Assembly (NCBI RefSeq): GCF_003597675.1
Contig: NZ_CP030829.1
Location: 248,001 to 312,000, forward strand
From: Neorhizobium sp. NCHU2750
GTDB taxonomy: Bacteria; Pseudomonadota; Alphaproteobacteria; Rhizobiales; Rhizobiaceae
Length of the DNA: 64,000 bases
Reading direction: 5' to 3'
Below, piece after piece: positions 44,265 to 53,618 of the stretch. Within the stretch, counting starts at the first letter, position 1. Every line of letters begins with the position of its first letter. The translations under genes were made by a program, and so were the position numbers. The notes under the pieces were generated by a model. It was not told where the DNA came from. It saw only the letters and a list, made by a program, of their open reading frames with translations, and did not search any database.

Positions 44265-44663
44265 CGGGCACACGCTCTCTCCTGGACGGCCCCAACCCTC
44301 AGGGTTGGGGCCACAGCAGTTGCAGCATCCGTATCGCTTGATTTGATGTTGTATCCTCATGGATTGACACCTCATGCTTGACGGGAGAATCTGCAATCTT
44401 GGGTTGGTAGACGATCGCCAGACATTGGAGCGATGCATCCGCCCGTAACGGCCACGGGCTCGACATGCGCGGAAGAGCGGCCGCGGCCGGCTGGTGCATC
44501 TAGGCCGCCGGACAACTGCGACGATCTGATCGAAAGGCATAAGAGAATGACACCTGCATCGAAGCATCACTGTCAGGCCAATTCAGGGAAATGACGCGGT
44601 CGACATCCGCCTCATTTCGAGCAGCAAGACAACGGTCTATCAAAATCAGCAAGGACAGATGAC
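44265..44663. other. Gene-free intergenic stretch (399 bases)
   Basis: Apart from the hairpin at 44288-44312, no convincing gene, RNA element or repeat is visible between the transpeptidase-like gene and copC. Only short shadow frames occur. Confidence 0.5.
44288..44312 (+). terminator. Perfect hairpin after the transpeptidase-like gene
   Basis: GGCCCCAACCC pairs with GGGTTGGGGCC around a 3-base loop, 23 bases after the stop codon. There is no T-run, so it may be an I-shaped or bidirectional terminator. Confidence 0.6.
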
Positions 44664-45029
44664 ATGTTTCGCTCTATCAAGATCACCCTATTCGCTCTCA
44701 CCGCCGCCGCCGCCGTTTCCAGCCAGGCCTTTGCCCATGCGCATCTGAAGACCTCAAATCCGGCCGACAAGGCTTCAGTCACATCCCCGTCCGAACTCGA
44801 CCTTACGTTCACCGAGGGACTGAACCTCAAGTTCAGCGGCATCACAGTGACCGATGGAGATGGAAAGACGGTTGGTCTGGGTGAGAGCAAGCTCAGCGAA
44901 GGCGACAAGACGCTTGTCGTTCCCGTCTCAGCCCCGCTTTCCCAAGGCACCTACAAGGTCGAATGGCATGTTCTCTCGACCGATGGTCACAAGACCAACG
45001 GCGCTTACAGTTTCACCGTGAAGCCGTGA
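44664..45029 (+). CDS. copC: CopC-family periplasmic copper-binding protein
   Basis: This 121-residue protein has a signal peptide ending SSQAFA, which would leave His25 as the new N-terminus (HAHLKTSNPAD), the copper site of CopC proteins. The Ig-like domain ends with the conserved WHVLSTDGHKTNG block supplying the other His ligand. It binds Cu(II) in the periplasm and hands it to CopD. Its stop overlaps the copD start by three bases (GTGA). Confidence 0.92.
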   Translation: MFRSIKITLFALTAAAAVSSQAFAHAHLKTSNPADKASVTSPSELDLTFTEGLNLKFSGITVTDGDGKTVGLGESKLSEGDKTLVVPVSAPLSQGTYKVEWHVLSTDGHKTNGAYSFTVKP

Positions 45030-45919
45030 TCACGCCGGACACGGTTTTCGTCGTTATCCGTTTCGCTTTCGACCTGGCGGTGCTGTTTCTATGGGGCAGC
45101 GCCGCCTATCTGCGATTTCTTGTGCAGAGCGACCTTCGCGCGCAAATCTGGTCGAGGATCAGATGGGCTCGCATTGCCTCCGTCTTTGCGGTGCTGGTGG
45201 CGGCAATTCTTACCCTGCCGGTCCGATCGGCAATGCTCGGCAATGGATGGCAGGACGCAATTGATCCGCAGACGATCATGGACATCGTCGCCGCGACGAG
45301 CATCGGCAGCGCATGGCTGTACCAGCTTGTCGGGGCCGTGGCGCTGTTTGCCTGTTCGGTATTCGCAACCGGCAATGCAGCGATCTTCGTGACCGCCTTG
45401 GTGTCGGCCTTTCTGATTGCCGGGTTGACGATGATCGGTCATGCCGCCATGAATTCCGGCTGGATCGGCACGTTTCAGCAAGTGAACGACACCACCCATA
45501 TGTTGGCCGCGGGAGCTTGGCTGGGCTCTCTGCTGCCGGTAGCCATCATTCTCGGCCTGATGCGCAAGCCTCCTCTTGTCGATCACGCTAGGCGCGCACT
45601 CATGCGATTTTCCAATGCCGGCCATATCGCCGTCATCGTCGTCGTCCTTTCCGGGGCCGTAAACACAATCCTTATCCTAGGCGGATTTCCGCTCGACTGG
45701 TCGCAGCCATACCAGTTGCTTCTCGCCGCAAAGATCATGCTGGTTGGACTGATGATCGTCATCGCGATCGTCAATCGCTATTACATCGTGCCGAGGATCA
45801 CATCGTCGCGGTCGGCGGAATCGGCCGTGAAGGTGGCAACAGTCACCGAATTCGGCTTGGCGATAACGGTCGTCGCGCTCGTCGCCTGTTTCGGCATGCT
45901 GGAGCCGACCGCAGCCTGA
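45026..45919 (+). CDS. copD: CopD-family copper membrane protein
   Basis: This 297-residue polytopic protein of the CopD/PcoD family starts at GTG 45026, overlapping the copC stop. It has about eight hydrophobic segments; conserved features are MIGHAAMNSGWIGTFQQVNDTTHMLAAGAWLGSLLPV with His residues in membrane spans. It is thought to import copper delivered by CopC. The earlier in-frame ATG (44963) lies within copC and is rejected. Confidence 0.88.
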   Translation: MITPDTVFVVIRFAFDLAVLFLWGSAAYLRFLVQSDLRAQIWSRIRWARIASVFAVLVAAILTLPVRSAMLGNGWQDAIDPQTIMDIVAATSIGSAWLYQLVGAVALFACSVFATGNAAIFVTALVSAFLIAGLTMIGHAAMNSGWIGTFQQVNDTTHMLAAGAWLGSLLPVAIILGLMRKPPLVDHARRALMRFSNAGHIAVIVVVLSGAVNTILILGGFPLDWSQPYQLLLAAKIMLVGLMIVIAIVNRYYIVPRITSSRSAESAVKVATVTEFGLAITVVALVACFGMLEPTAA

Positions 45920-46017
45920 TTTCCGATCGCCGGCAAAAGCCCCGATGCCAGCGTGGCCACGCATCGTCATCCATGACATATCCAGTCCCTCATGGACGGC
46001 CGCCGCCCAACTCGAAT

Positions 46018-46064
46018 TGCAATCGATTTCATTGAATGATAGTTGCGCATGTAATCGATTACAT
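46018..46064. promoter_or_regulatory. LacI-type operators upstream of the GH3 glycosidase
   Basis: ATGTAATCGATTACAT at 46049-46064 is a perfect 16-bp palindrome with a central CG. A second near-copy, TGCAATCGATTTCA, is at 46018-46031. The same motif occurs at 49547-49560 in front of the LacI gene, so a shared repressor is likely. Confidence 0.8.
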
Positions 46065-46114
46065 TAAGGATCCGTCGAGAGATTGAGTCTGAATTGTTTT
46101 TCCATGAGGCAGAA

Positions 46115-48382
46115 ATGACCGAGGATACAATCGAGCAGAACATTCTGGCATTCGCCGACGAAGCGCTGGCATTGACGACTGGTGCGGACTACTGGACGAC
46201 GCCCGCCGCGCCCGGTCTCGGGATACGCTCTGTCCGGCTCGCTGACGGTCCGCACGGCCTGCGTGTGCAGAATGACGAGAACCCCGACCATTTGGGCCTG
46301 GAGCGCAGTCATCCTGCGACTTGCTTCCCCCCGGCGGTCACGCTGGCCTCTTCCTGGGATGTCGATCTCATCGAACGCGTTGGTCAGGCTCTGGCGGTGG
46401 AAGCGAGAGCGGCGGGCGTCGATGTCGTGCTGGGGCCAGGCCTCAACATCAAGCGCAGCCCGCTTTGTGGCCGCAACTTCGAATATTACTCAGAGGATCC
46501 TCTGCTTGCCGGTATGCTGGCGGGAGCGATAGCCCGCGGATTGCAGTCTCAGGGCGTTGCTGCCTGCCTCAAGCATTTTGCCGTCAACAACCAGGAGACC
46601 GATCGGCTGCGGGTCAGCGCCAATGTCGACGAGCGCGCCTTGCGGGAAATCTATCTTCGCGCCTTCCAGATCGCTATCGAGCAGTCCAATGCCTGGACGA
46701 TCATGACGTCCTACAACCGCATCAACGGAACCTACGCATCGGAGAATTCCTGGCTGCTCAAGACCGTGCTGCGTGACGAATGGGGTTACGACGGCGTCGT
46801 CGTTTCCGACTGGGGCGCGGTCCACGATCCGGTCGGCTCGCTAAAGGTTGGCCTCGATCTGCGCATGCCGGGCAGACCCGGCGATGAGCGGGTGCGTAGA
46901 GCCTTTGCGCAGGATAAGCTGGATATCGGGGTAATCACGGAAACCGCCCGGCGCATGCAGCTGCTGGCGGAAAGAACGGCGCCGCAGGATGCGTCCGCTG
47001 AACCGGACTATCACAAACACCACGCCCTGGTCAGGGAAGTAGCCGCGAAATCATCCGTACTGCTCACGAATGACGGGGCGCTGCCCGTGTCAATATCCCC
47101 CGGCCTGCGTGTGGCCGTGATCGGCGAACTGGCCCGCAAGCCGCGATATCAGGGAGCCGGCAGTTCCCGCGTCAATGCGATCAAGGTTACGAACGGCCTT
47201 GAGGCGCTTGCCGCGCGCGTCGAGATGGCTGGCGGTTCATTGGAGTTTTCCCGCGGCTACGCGCTTGACAAGGTTGCCCAATCCACAACGCTGATCGAGG
47301 ACGCGGTTGCCGCAGCCAAGCGCTCGGATGTGACTATCCTGTTTCTCGGCCTGCCGGACAGTTATGAGGCGGAGGGCAGCGACCGCAATTCAATCGAGCT
47401 ACCGGCCAACCAGCTCGAACTTCTGAAGGCGCTGCAGGCGGCAGCCCCAAAAACGATCGTCGCCATGAGCAATGGATCGGCCGTAACAACCGCATCCTGG
47501 CGTCACTCGGTCAACGCCATCGTCGAATTTTGGCTGACGGGGCAAGCCCATGGAGAAGCCATCGCCGACATTCTGTTCGGCGACGTCAACCCAAGCGGCA
47601 AACTTTCCGAAACCATCCCCCTGCGGCTGGAGGATACCCCCGCCTATCTGAACTTCCCCGGTGAACACCAGAACGTCACCTATGGCGAGGGCATTTATGT
47701 CGGCTACAGGTCCTACGACGCGCGCCGACAAGATGTCGATCACCCGTTCGGCCACGGCCTTTCCTACACGACGTTCGATTATTCCGCACTTGAGATCGAT
47801 GTTCGCCCTCTATCGGACGAAATCGCCGTCACCGCCCGTCTCTTGATCCGCAACACCGGCACGCGCCGCGGCGCAGAGGTGGTCCAGCTCTACGTCCATG
47901 ATCATGACGATATCGTCATCACGCCTCCGATCGAACTGAGGGGATGGCACAAGATCGAGCTGGACCCCGGCGCCACCGAAACGGTCGAGATTGCCGTGCC
48001 CCGTTCACGCCTGGAGCATTGGAGCAGCAGTCTCAACGCCTGGATCTTTGGTGGCGGCACGGTGACGATACATGTGGGCTCATCGTCCCGCGATCTTCGC
48101 CTGAGCGAGACAGTCAGCCTGCCGGGCGATCCCGTTACTGCGCCGCTGACGACATGGTCGACATTCGGCGAGTGGCTGGATCATCCGGTTGCCGGCCAGC
48201 GCCTGCGATCACTGTTTGACGCACGCGGCGGACTGAAGGGACGGATCAGTGATCTGCTGTCGGACGAGGTGGGGAAAAACTCCGTGCGGGCCTCCCCGAT
48301 GGTCAGCATCGCGGAGTTTCCCGGTGTGCCGATTCAACCCGAGGACCTCGAAGCGATCTGCATCGAGGCGCGGACCGTCTGA
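46115..48382 (+). CDS. Glycoside hydrolase family 3 beta-glucosidase-like enzyme
   Basis: This 755-residue enzyme has the GH3 N-terminal barrel with catalytic nucleophile Asp232 in VVVSDWGAVHD, the substrate segments RLADGPHGLR and KHFAVNNQETDR, and then the second alpha/beta domain (LFLGLPDSYEAEGSDR) and a fibronectin-like C-terminal domain (GAEVVQLYVHD). No signal peptide is seen, so it is probably cytoplasmic. ATG 46115 with a GAGG site is preferred over TTG 46094. The upstream LacI operators and the divergent-regulon LacI at 48420 suggest sugar-inducible expression, likely for beta-glucosides. Confidence 0.9.
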   Translation: MTEDTIEQNILAFADEALALTTGADYWTTPAAPGLGIRSVRLADGPHGLRVQNDENPDHLGLERSHPATCFPPAVTLASSWDVDLIERVGQALAVEARAAGVDVVLGPGLNIKRSPLCGRNFEYYSEDPLLAGMLAGAIARGLQSQGVAACLKHFAVNNQETDRLRVSANVDERALREIYLRAFQIAIEQSNAWTIMTSYNRINGTYASENSWLLKTVLRDEWGYDGVVVSDWGAVHDPVGSLKVGLDLRMPGRPGDERVRRAFAQDKLDIGVITETARRMQLLAERTAPQDASAEPDYHKHHALVREVAAKSSVLLTNDGALPVSISPGLRVAVIGELARKPRYQGAGSSRVNAIKVTNGLEALAARVEMAGGSLEFSRGYALDKVAQSTTLIEDAVAAAKRSDVTILFLGLPDSYEAEGSDRNSIELPANQLELLKALQAAAPKTIVAMSNGSAVTTASWRHSVNAIVEFWLTGQAHGEAIADILFGDVNPSGKLSETIPLRLEDTPAYLNFPGEHQNVTYGEGIYVGYRSYDARRQDVDHPFGHGLSYTTFDYSALEIDVRPLSDEIAVTARLLIRNTGTRRGAEVVQLYVHDHDDIVITPPIELRGWHKIELDPGATETVEIAVPRSRLEHWSSSLNAWIFGGGTVTIHVGSSSRDLRLSETVSLPGDPVTAPLTTWSTFGEWLDHPVAGQRLRSLFDARGGLKGRISDLLSDEVGKNSVRASPMVSIAEFPGVPIQPEDLEAICIEARTV

Positions 48383-48419
48383 GCGAGGCAATCTGCCATC
48401 AAAGGCAGTCTACCCGCTA

Positions 48420-49448
48420 TCAGCGGGCAGACGCCGGAGGAGCGGTGCTGTCGCGCAACACGAGATCGACGTCCAGCATCACGTTTTCTCTTTCAATGGG
48501 CTTTTCCTCGATCACATCGAGCATCATCCGGGCAACCGTAGTACCGATCGCCCGCCGCGGCTGATGGATCGTCGTCAATGCCGGATAGATATGAGCGCAG
48601 ATCTCGATGTCGTCGAAGCCGACGACAGAGACCTGATCGGGCACCTTGATGCCCGCCCGCGTCACGTGGCCGATAAAGCCACAGGCTATTTCATCGGAAT
48701 CGCAGAATACCGCCGTCGGCCGCTCGCTCATATCGAGCCAGACCTGCGCAGCCGCTCGTCCTGATGCCAGCGAGAATTCCCCCGGCAGTATGCAGTCTTC
48801 CCGCAGAAAGAGCCCGGCCTCCTCCAGCACATCCCGCAATCCCTGCAACCGTGTTTCTGTGGTAAAGTTGCCACGAGGACCGCTGGCGAAGCCGATATCG
48901 CGGTGGCCTAGATCGATCAGATGCCTGGCAGCCAGCCTTCCAGCCTCGCGGTTGTCGATCGTGACACGCGGCGTCTCGGGAGCTTCCGGCCATTCGCCAA
49001 CCTGGATGACCGGTGGAACGGATGGCCCAGCAAGGGCCGTTCGAAGAGTATCTGCCGGCAGGCTGCCCAACAGAACGATGACGCCATCCGTGCGGCGCCT
49101 CGTGAAATATTGAAGCGCTGCATCATCCGCACGGCGGCCGTAATTCGTGTCGACCACGAGCAGATTATAGCCCGTGCCGGCAAGCGCCTCGGAAATTGCA
49201 GACAGGATAGTGGAATAATAGGGATTGGCGATGTTGGGCAGAAGCGCGACGATCGAACCGGTACGTTGCCGGCGAAAATTGCTCGCCGCCTCATCGAGCA
49301 CGTAACCGGTCTTGTCCACCGCTGCCAGAACATTTTTACGGGTTTCATCGCTCACCTTGTCGGGGTTCGACAAGGCCCTGCTCACCGTCGCGGTAGACAC
49401 ACCCGCAGCAAGCGCGACATCTTTTATTCGAACAGTGGGCTTTCGCAC
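48420..49448 (-). CDS. LacI-family transcriptional regulator of the glycoside locus
   Basis: This 342-residue protein has a typical LacI head (VRIKDVALAAGVSTATVSRALSNPDKVSDETR, starting at about residue 5) and an effector domain with the blocks SIVALLPNIANPYYSTIL and VSVVGFDDIEICAHIYPALTTIHQP. It lies between the GH3 gene (convergent) and the substrate-binding protein gene (divergent). Operator copies of TGYAATCGATTACA type are found upstream of both the GH3 gene and the binding-protein gene, so it probably controls both and its own promoter. Confidence 0.92.
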   Translation of the reverse strand: MRKPTVRIKDVALAAGVSTATVSRALSNPDKVSDETRKNVLAAVDKTGYVLDEAASNFRRQRTGSIVALLPNIANPYYSTILSAISEALAGTGYNLLVVDTNYGRRADDAALQYFTRRRTDGVIVLLGSLPADTLRTALAGPSVPPVIQVGEWPEAPETPRVTIDNREAGRLAARHLIDLGHRDIGFASGPRGNFTTETRLQGLRDVLEEAGLFLREDCILPGEFSLASGRAAAQVWLDMSERPTAVFCDSDEIACGFIGHVTRAGIKVPDQVSVVGFDDIEICAHIYPALTTIHQPRRAIGTTVARMMLDVIEEKPIERENVMLDVDLVLRDSTAPPASAR

Positions 49449-49546
49449 CGTTTCCTCCCATTCCGGCCTCGACAGCGCGCGGAACGATAAAACCGCGGCA
49501 GGCCAGATAGGCTATTGTAAAGGCTTACACCCTATGTCAAGCTCAA

Positions 49547-49560
49547 TGCAATCGATTACA
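49547..49560. promoter_or_regulatory. LacI-type operator between the LacI gene and the binding-protein gene
   Basis: TGCAATCGATTACA matches the palindrome at 46050-46063 in 13 of 14 positions. It lies about 100 bases upstream of the LacI start and about 150 bases upstream of the binding-protein ATG. Confidence 0.75.
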
Positions 49561-49706
49561 TATTGCATCAGAAGGACCTTGATCTGCCGTTGCAAGCACT
49601 ATCCAGCGCGCAGTGTGGCGCCGTTTGTGAGGCAATCAAGATCCAATCTGAAACGCTTCCACCTCGAAAATCACCGCATCGCTATAATCATAAAATGGGA
49701 ACAAGC

Positions 49707-51251
49707 ATGAGAAGATTTTTACTGGCCGCCACATTGCTGCTTTCGGGCGCAAGCTTCACATTTGCCGCCGAGGATGGCGGGCGCTTGAACTTGATCGTGC
49801 AGCCTGAGCCACCGGGTTTGATGCTCGGCATCGTTCAGAACGGCCCGGCCTCGCTGGTCGCAGGCCAGATATACGAAAGCCTTCTCAGATATGACGACAA
49901 GCTCCAGCCCCAGCCGTCGCTGGCCAAGAGCTGGGAGATTTCGGCGGATGGCCTCACCTACACATTCCATCTGCAGGACAATGTGAAGTTCCACGACGGC
50001 GTACCGATGACGGCCGCCGATGTGCTGTTTTCCGTCAACGAATTCCTGCCGAAGACGCTTTCCAAGCACCGCAATACGATGACCCGCGTCGCGTCCGTCA
50101 CGGCACCTGACGACAAGACCATCGTCTTCAAGCTCAAGGCTCCGTTCGAACCCTTCATCCGCGCCATGGATTTCGGTGCGATGCCGATCATTCCCAAGCA
50201 TCTCTATGAGGGAACGGATTACGCCACCAACCCGAACAACGAAAAGCCGATCGGTACCGGCCCCTTCAAATTCGCCGAGTGGAAGAAGGGAAGCTATATC
50301 AAGCTCGTCAAGAACCCAGATTATTACATCAAGGGCAAGCCGTATCTGGACGAGATCTATTACCAGATCATTCCGGACGCCGCCGCGCGCGCCGTGGCAT
50401 TCGAATCGGGCGCGATCGACGTTCTTCCGGGCGGCACGGTGGAGAATTTCGACATCCCCCGCGTCTCGGCGCTTCCCCACACATGCGTGACCGACAAGGG
50501 CTGGGAATATTACGCGCCGATGTCCTGGCTGTGGCTCAACAACCGCACCAAGCCGATGGACAATCCGAAATTCCGTCAGGCGATCATGTATGCGATGGAT
50601 CGCGAGTTCGCCAAGGATGTGCTCTGGAATGGCATGGGCAGGGTCGCGGACGGTCCCTTTTCGTCCAAACTGCCTTTCCACAGCGATGGCGGACCGCAAT
50701 ATCCACATGATCCGGCCAAGGCCAAGGCGCTCCTGAAGGAAATCGGTTATGACGGAAAGCCGTTGCGCCTGCTGCCGCTTCCCTATGGTGAAACCTGGCA
50801 ACGCTGGGCCGAAGCGGTGAAGCAGAACCTCGCGGAGGTCGGCATTCCGGTCGAGATCGAGGCGACCGACGTTGCCGGCTGGAACCAGCGTGTCGCCAAC
50901 TGGGACTACGACATGGCCTTTACCTATCTTTATCAGAACGGCGATCCGGCAATCGGTGTCGACCGCAACTACAAGACCGATCAGATCCTGAAGGGCTCGC
51001 CCTGGAACAATGTCGAAGGCTATTCCAACCCGGAGCTGGACGGCATCTTCGAAAAGGCGGCACTCGCCTTTCCGGCGCAAAACCGGCAGGCTCTCTACGA
51101 TCGCGCTCAGGAGATCTTGCGGAAGGATGTTCCAGTTGCGTGGCTGACGGAACTCGCATTTCCGACCATCTACAACTGCAAGGTCCAGGATCTCGTGACG
51201 ACCAGCACAGGCCTCAGCAACTCGCTCCGCGATACCTGGATCAAGAAGTAA
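49707..51251 (+). CDS. Family-5 extracellular solute-binding protein without transporter genes
   Basis: This 514-residue DppA/OppA-type binding protein has a signal peptide (RRFLLAATLLLSGASFTFA) and the family signature LAKSWEISADGLTYTFHLQDNVKFHDG (about residues 70-95). Such proteins bind peptides, but some bind oligosaccharides. No permease or ATPase gene follows; a strong terminator comes 10 bases after the stop. Shared operators with the GH3 gene suggest an oligosaccharide ligand. ATG 49707 is preferred (GGGA site); ATG 49695 and a longer frame to 49563 are in frame. Confidence 0.88.
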   Translation: MRRFLLAATLLLSGASFTFAAEDGGRLNLIVQPEPPGLMLGIVQNGPASLVAGQIYESLLRYDDKLQPQPSLAKSWEISADGLTYTFHLQDNVKFHDGVPMTAADVLFSVNEFLPKTLSKHRNTMTRVASVTAPDDKTIVFKLKAPFEPFIRAMDFGAMPIIPKHLYEGTDYATNPNNEKPIGTGPFKFAEWKKGSYIKLVKNPDYYIKGKPYLDEIYYQIIPDAAARAVAFESGAIDVLPGGTVENFDIPRVSALPHTCVTDKGWEYYAPMSWLWLNNRTKPMDNPKFRQAIMYAMDREFAKDVLWNGMGRVADGPFSSKLPFHSDGGPQYPHDPAKAKALLKEIGYDGKPLRLLPLPYGETWQRWAEAVKQNLAEVGIPVEIEATDVAGWNQRVANWDYDMAFTYLYQNGDPAIGVDRNYKTDQILKGSPWNNVEGYSNPELDGIFEKAALAFPAQNRQALYDRAQEILRKDVPVAWLTELAFPTIYNCKVQDLVTTSTGLSNSLRDTWIKK

Positions 51252-51260
51252 GATGCGTGA

Positions 51261-51291
51261 GGGCGGAGCAAAACGCTGCTCCGCCCCTTTT
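51261..51291 (+). terminator. Rho-independent terminator after the binding-protein gene
   Basis: GGGCGGAGCA (51261-51270) pairs perfectly with TGCTCCGCCC (51277-51286), followed by CTTTT. It may also serve the convergent gene at 51317. Confidence 0.9.
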
Positions 51292-51316
51292 CAACAAGTG
51301 TCGATATCAGTGCCGG

Positions 51317-52114
51317 TCAGGCGATGCCAAGGCTGAACAATCGTCCGAGGCCCTCCAGCGGCTGGCTGTAGCCGGCAAGTCGCAGCATGTGCCATGCCAG
51401 CGCGTGATTGCTGGAGGTGACCGGCTTGCCGAGCTTTGCCTCCACGTCGGCCACGATACGCGCAACCCGCATGCTGGTGCAGGAAACGAACACGGCATCG
51501 CATTCGTCGGAACTGCCGAGATCCAGAATGGCCTGCTCGATAGATGCCGGCGTGATGCGCGCAACACGGTTGTCGTCGGGTTCGTGGAAAGATCCCATGA
51601 CCGGGATGTCCATGCCTCTCGCCATCAGCGAGGCACGCAGCGAATGGTTGATCTCCGGCATATAGGGTGTCAGCAAGGCAACACGCCGTGCACCGAGGGC
51701 CGCGACCGCGGCTCGGGCGGCCGTGACCGGGTTGGTCACTTTCACGCCCGGCATCCGCTCATGAACACGCTCCGCGATCCGCTCCTCACCGATGACCAGC
51801 GATCCCGACGTACAGGCAAACCCCACGACATCGAATGTCACGTCCGGCAACAGCCCGACCGTACCGGGAATTTCGTCCGACATTTTCATCAGATTGGAGG
51901 GTGTGATCTCGACATCGCTGTAGAGCCTAGCCTCGTAGAGAGCCACGCCCGAAGATGGCAGCGCAAATCGGAACTCGTCTTCGATCGTCTGGTCGGTTCT
52001 CAGTACAAGCAGACCGAGATTGGCAAGCGTGCCGATGCCATCGTCGATCTCGAAGGCCAACCCTTCCCTGTTGACGGCAAGCGGCGGCGTATTCTGGGGG
52101 GAGTGTATAGTCAT
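51317..52114 (-). CDS. Asp/Glu racemase / maleate isomerase-family protein
   Basis: This 265-residue protein has two Cys-containing catalytic-type motifs in the pseudo-symmetric halves: GFACTSGS (first half) and VFVSCTSMR (second half), plus a TPYMPEINHSLRASL segment. These are features of the maleate cis-trans isomerase and arylmalonate decarboxylase branch of the Asp/Glu racemase superfamily. Located at the end of the Liv-type transporter operon, it may racemise an amino acid or isomerise a dicarboxylate. The start ATG 52114 lies 30 bases after livF. Confidence 0.82.
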   Translation of the reverse strand: MTIHSPQNTPPLAVNREGLAFEIDDGIGTLANLGLLVLRTDQTIEDEFRFALPSSGVALYEARLYSDVEITPSNLMKMSDEIPGTVGLLPDVTFDVVGFACTSGSLVIGEERIAERVHERMPGVKVTNPVTAARAAVAALGARRVALLTPYMPEINHSLRASLMARGMDIPVMGSFHEPDDNRVARITPASIEQAILDLGSSDECDAVFVSCTSMRVARIVADVEAKLGKPVTSSNHALAWHMLRLAGYSQPLEGLGRLFSLGIA

Positions 52115-52143
52115 GTTTGGTCTCCGATAGCGCAGGATGCGTG

Positions 52144-52863
52144 TTAGTGGCCGTCACCGCCGAGATAAAGCGATCGCATCGCCGGATCGGCGAGCAAGTC
52201 GGATGCATCGCCCTCGATCGCTACGCTGCCGAGCGACAGGACATAGGCCGTGTCCGACACATGCAGCGCCTCGAAGGCATTTTGCTCGACCATCAGGATG
52301 GAGGGCCCCTCGCGGCGCTTGACGTCGGCGATTGCCTCGAAGACATCGTGCATCATGCGCGGGGAAAGACCGGCGGAAGGTTCATCAAGGAGCAGGATCG
52401 AAGGTTCGGAAATCAGCGCGCGGGCCAGCGAAAGCAACTGCCTTTCCCCACCGGATAGCGCCGAAGCTCTCCTGTTCTTCTTCGCCGCGAGGCTCGGATA
52501 TTGGTGGAGCAGCTCGTCGAAACGCCGGCCGCGATCCTTCTTGTCCATCAGCCGGCCGCCGATCAGGATATTTTCCGCTACGGTCATGGTGGCAAAGACA
52601 TTGTCGGTCTGGGGCACGAAGCCGACCCGGTGATGGCGTACCTTCTGATAGGTCGGGATATCGGTGACCGCCTCCCCCGACATGCGCACGCTGCCTGCCC
52701 TCGGCCTGACAAACCCGGCGATGCATTTCAGCAGTGTCGACTTGCCACAGCCGTTGGGGCCGAGGATCGTGACAATCCTGCCCGGTTCGGCCTTCAGCGA
52801 AATACCGTTGAGGATATCGGGTCCGTCTCCATACCCGGCTCTGACCTCCGTGACTTCGATCAT
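52144..52863 (-). CDS. livF: Branched-chain-amino-acid-type ABC transporter ATPase LivF
   Basis: This 239-residue single-domain ATPase has Walker A GPNGCGKST, signature LSGGERQLLSLARAL and Walker B LLLDEPSAGLS, with the LivF-style MIEVTEVRAGYG start. Its N-terminus overlaps the livG stop by four bases. The frame extends upstream to 52980 but ATG 52863 gives the proper start. It acts on the cytoplasmic side with LivG to drive LivHM. Confidence 0.9.
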   Translation of the reverse strand: MIEVTEVRAGYGDGPDILNGISLKAEPGRIVTILGPNGCGKSTLLKCIAGFVRPRAGSVRMSGEAVTDIPTYQKVRHHRVGFVPQTDNVFATMTVAENILIGGRLMDKKDRGRRFDELLHQYPSLAAKKNRRASALSGGERQLLSLARALISEPSILLLDEPSAGLSPRMMHDVFEAIADVKRREGPSILMVEQNAFEALHVSDTAYVLSLGSVAIEGDASDLLADPAMRSLYLGGDGH

Positions 52864-53618
52864 GCCATCACCTTCTTCTGCCTGGCGTTGCCGAGATAGG
52901 CCTCGACCACCTGCTCGTTGGATGTGAGTTCCGAGGGCCGGCAGTCGGCAATCACCGCACCACGATCCATCACCACGCAACGGGTGCAGAGTTCACGGAT
53001 GAAATGCATGTCGTGCTCGACGATCAGCAGGGTAATGCCGGCGGCGTTGATGCGCCTGAGAAGCCCGACCATGTGATGGCGCAGGTTGGGATGAACACCG
53101 GCCGTCGGCTCGTCCAGGCAGATCATCTTGGGCGATGTCCGCAAGGCCAGCGCGATCGACAGAAGTTTCTTCTGGCCGCCCGACAAGGATGCCGCCGGCA
53201 AGTGCCTGACATTCGAGAGAGCCAGATCTGCCAGCAGTCTTTCGACCTCGGCCCTGTCATCGACATCACGCCGGAACAGGCTGCCGAAACCGGCCCTGCT
53301 TGCGGAGGCGGCATAAAGCAGTTCAGCCACCGTCATTCTTTTCGGCATGGAGGGAAGCTGAAAGGTGCGGACAAGGCCACGCCCGGCAATCCGGTCCATG
53401 CCCTTGCCGCCGATATTCTCACCATTGAAGGTGATCGTTCCGGCATCGGCGGACAACACGCCGGAAATGAGATTGAGCAGGGTCGACTTGCCACAGCCAT
53501 TCGGCCCGAGCAGGCCGACGATCTCTCCCTGCCCTATCCTGAAGCCGACATTTGCGAGAACCTGGTTGGCGCCGAAGGATTTGGCAACGCCATCGACGGT
53601 GAGAACGATATCAGACAT
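52860..53618 (-). CDS. livG: Branched-chain-amino-acid-type ABC transporter ATPase LivG
   Basis: This 252-residue ATPase has Walker A GPNGCGKST, signature LSGGQKKLLSIALAL and Walker B MICLDEPTAGVHP, with the LivG C-terminal segment TLLIVEHDMHFIRELCTRC. ATG 53618 overlaps the livM end by eight bases; the frame upstream to 53678 is within livM. It pairs with LivF in the cytoplasm. Confidence 0.9.
   Translation of the reverse strand: MSDIVLTVDGVAKSFGANQVLANVGFRIGQGEIVGLLGPNGCGKSTLLNLISGVLSADAGTITFNGENIGGKGMDRIAGRGLVRTFQLPSMPKRMTVAELLYAASASRAGFGSLFRRDVDDRAEVERLLADLALSNVRHLPAASLSGGQKKLLSIALALRTSPKMICLDEPTAGVHPNLRHHMVGLLRRINAAGITLLIVEHDMHFIRELCTRCVVMDRGAVIADCRPSELTSNEQVVEAYLGNARQKKVMA

Noticed and set aside
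49563..49706. Upstream extension of the family-5 binding protein to 49563
   Set aside because: It would place 48 non-leader residues before a normal signal peptide and run over the operator at 49547.
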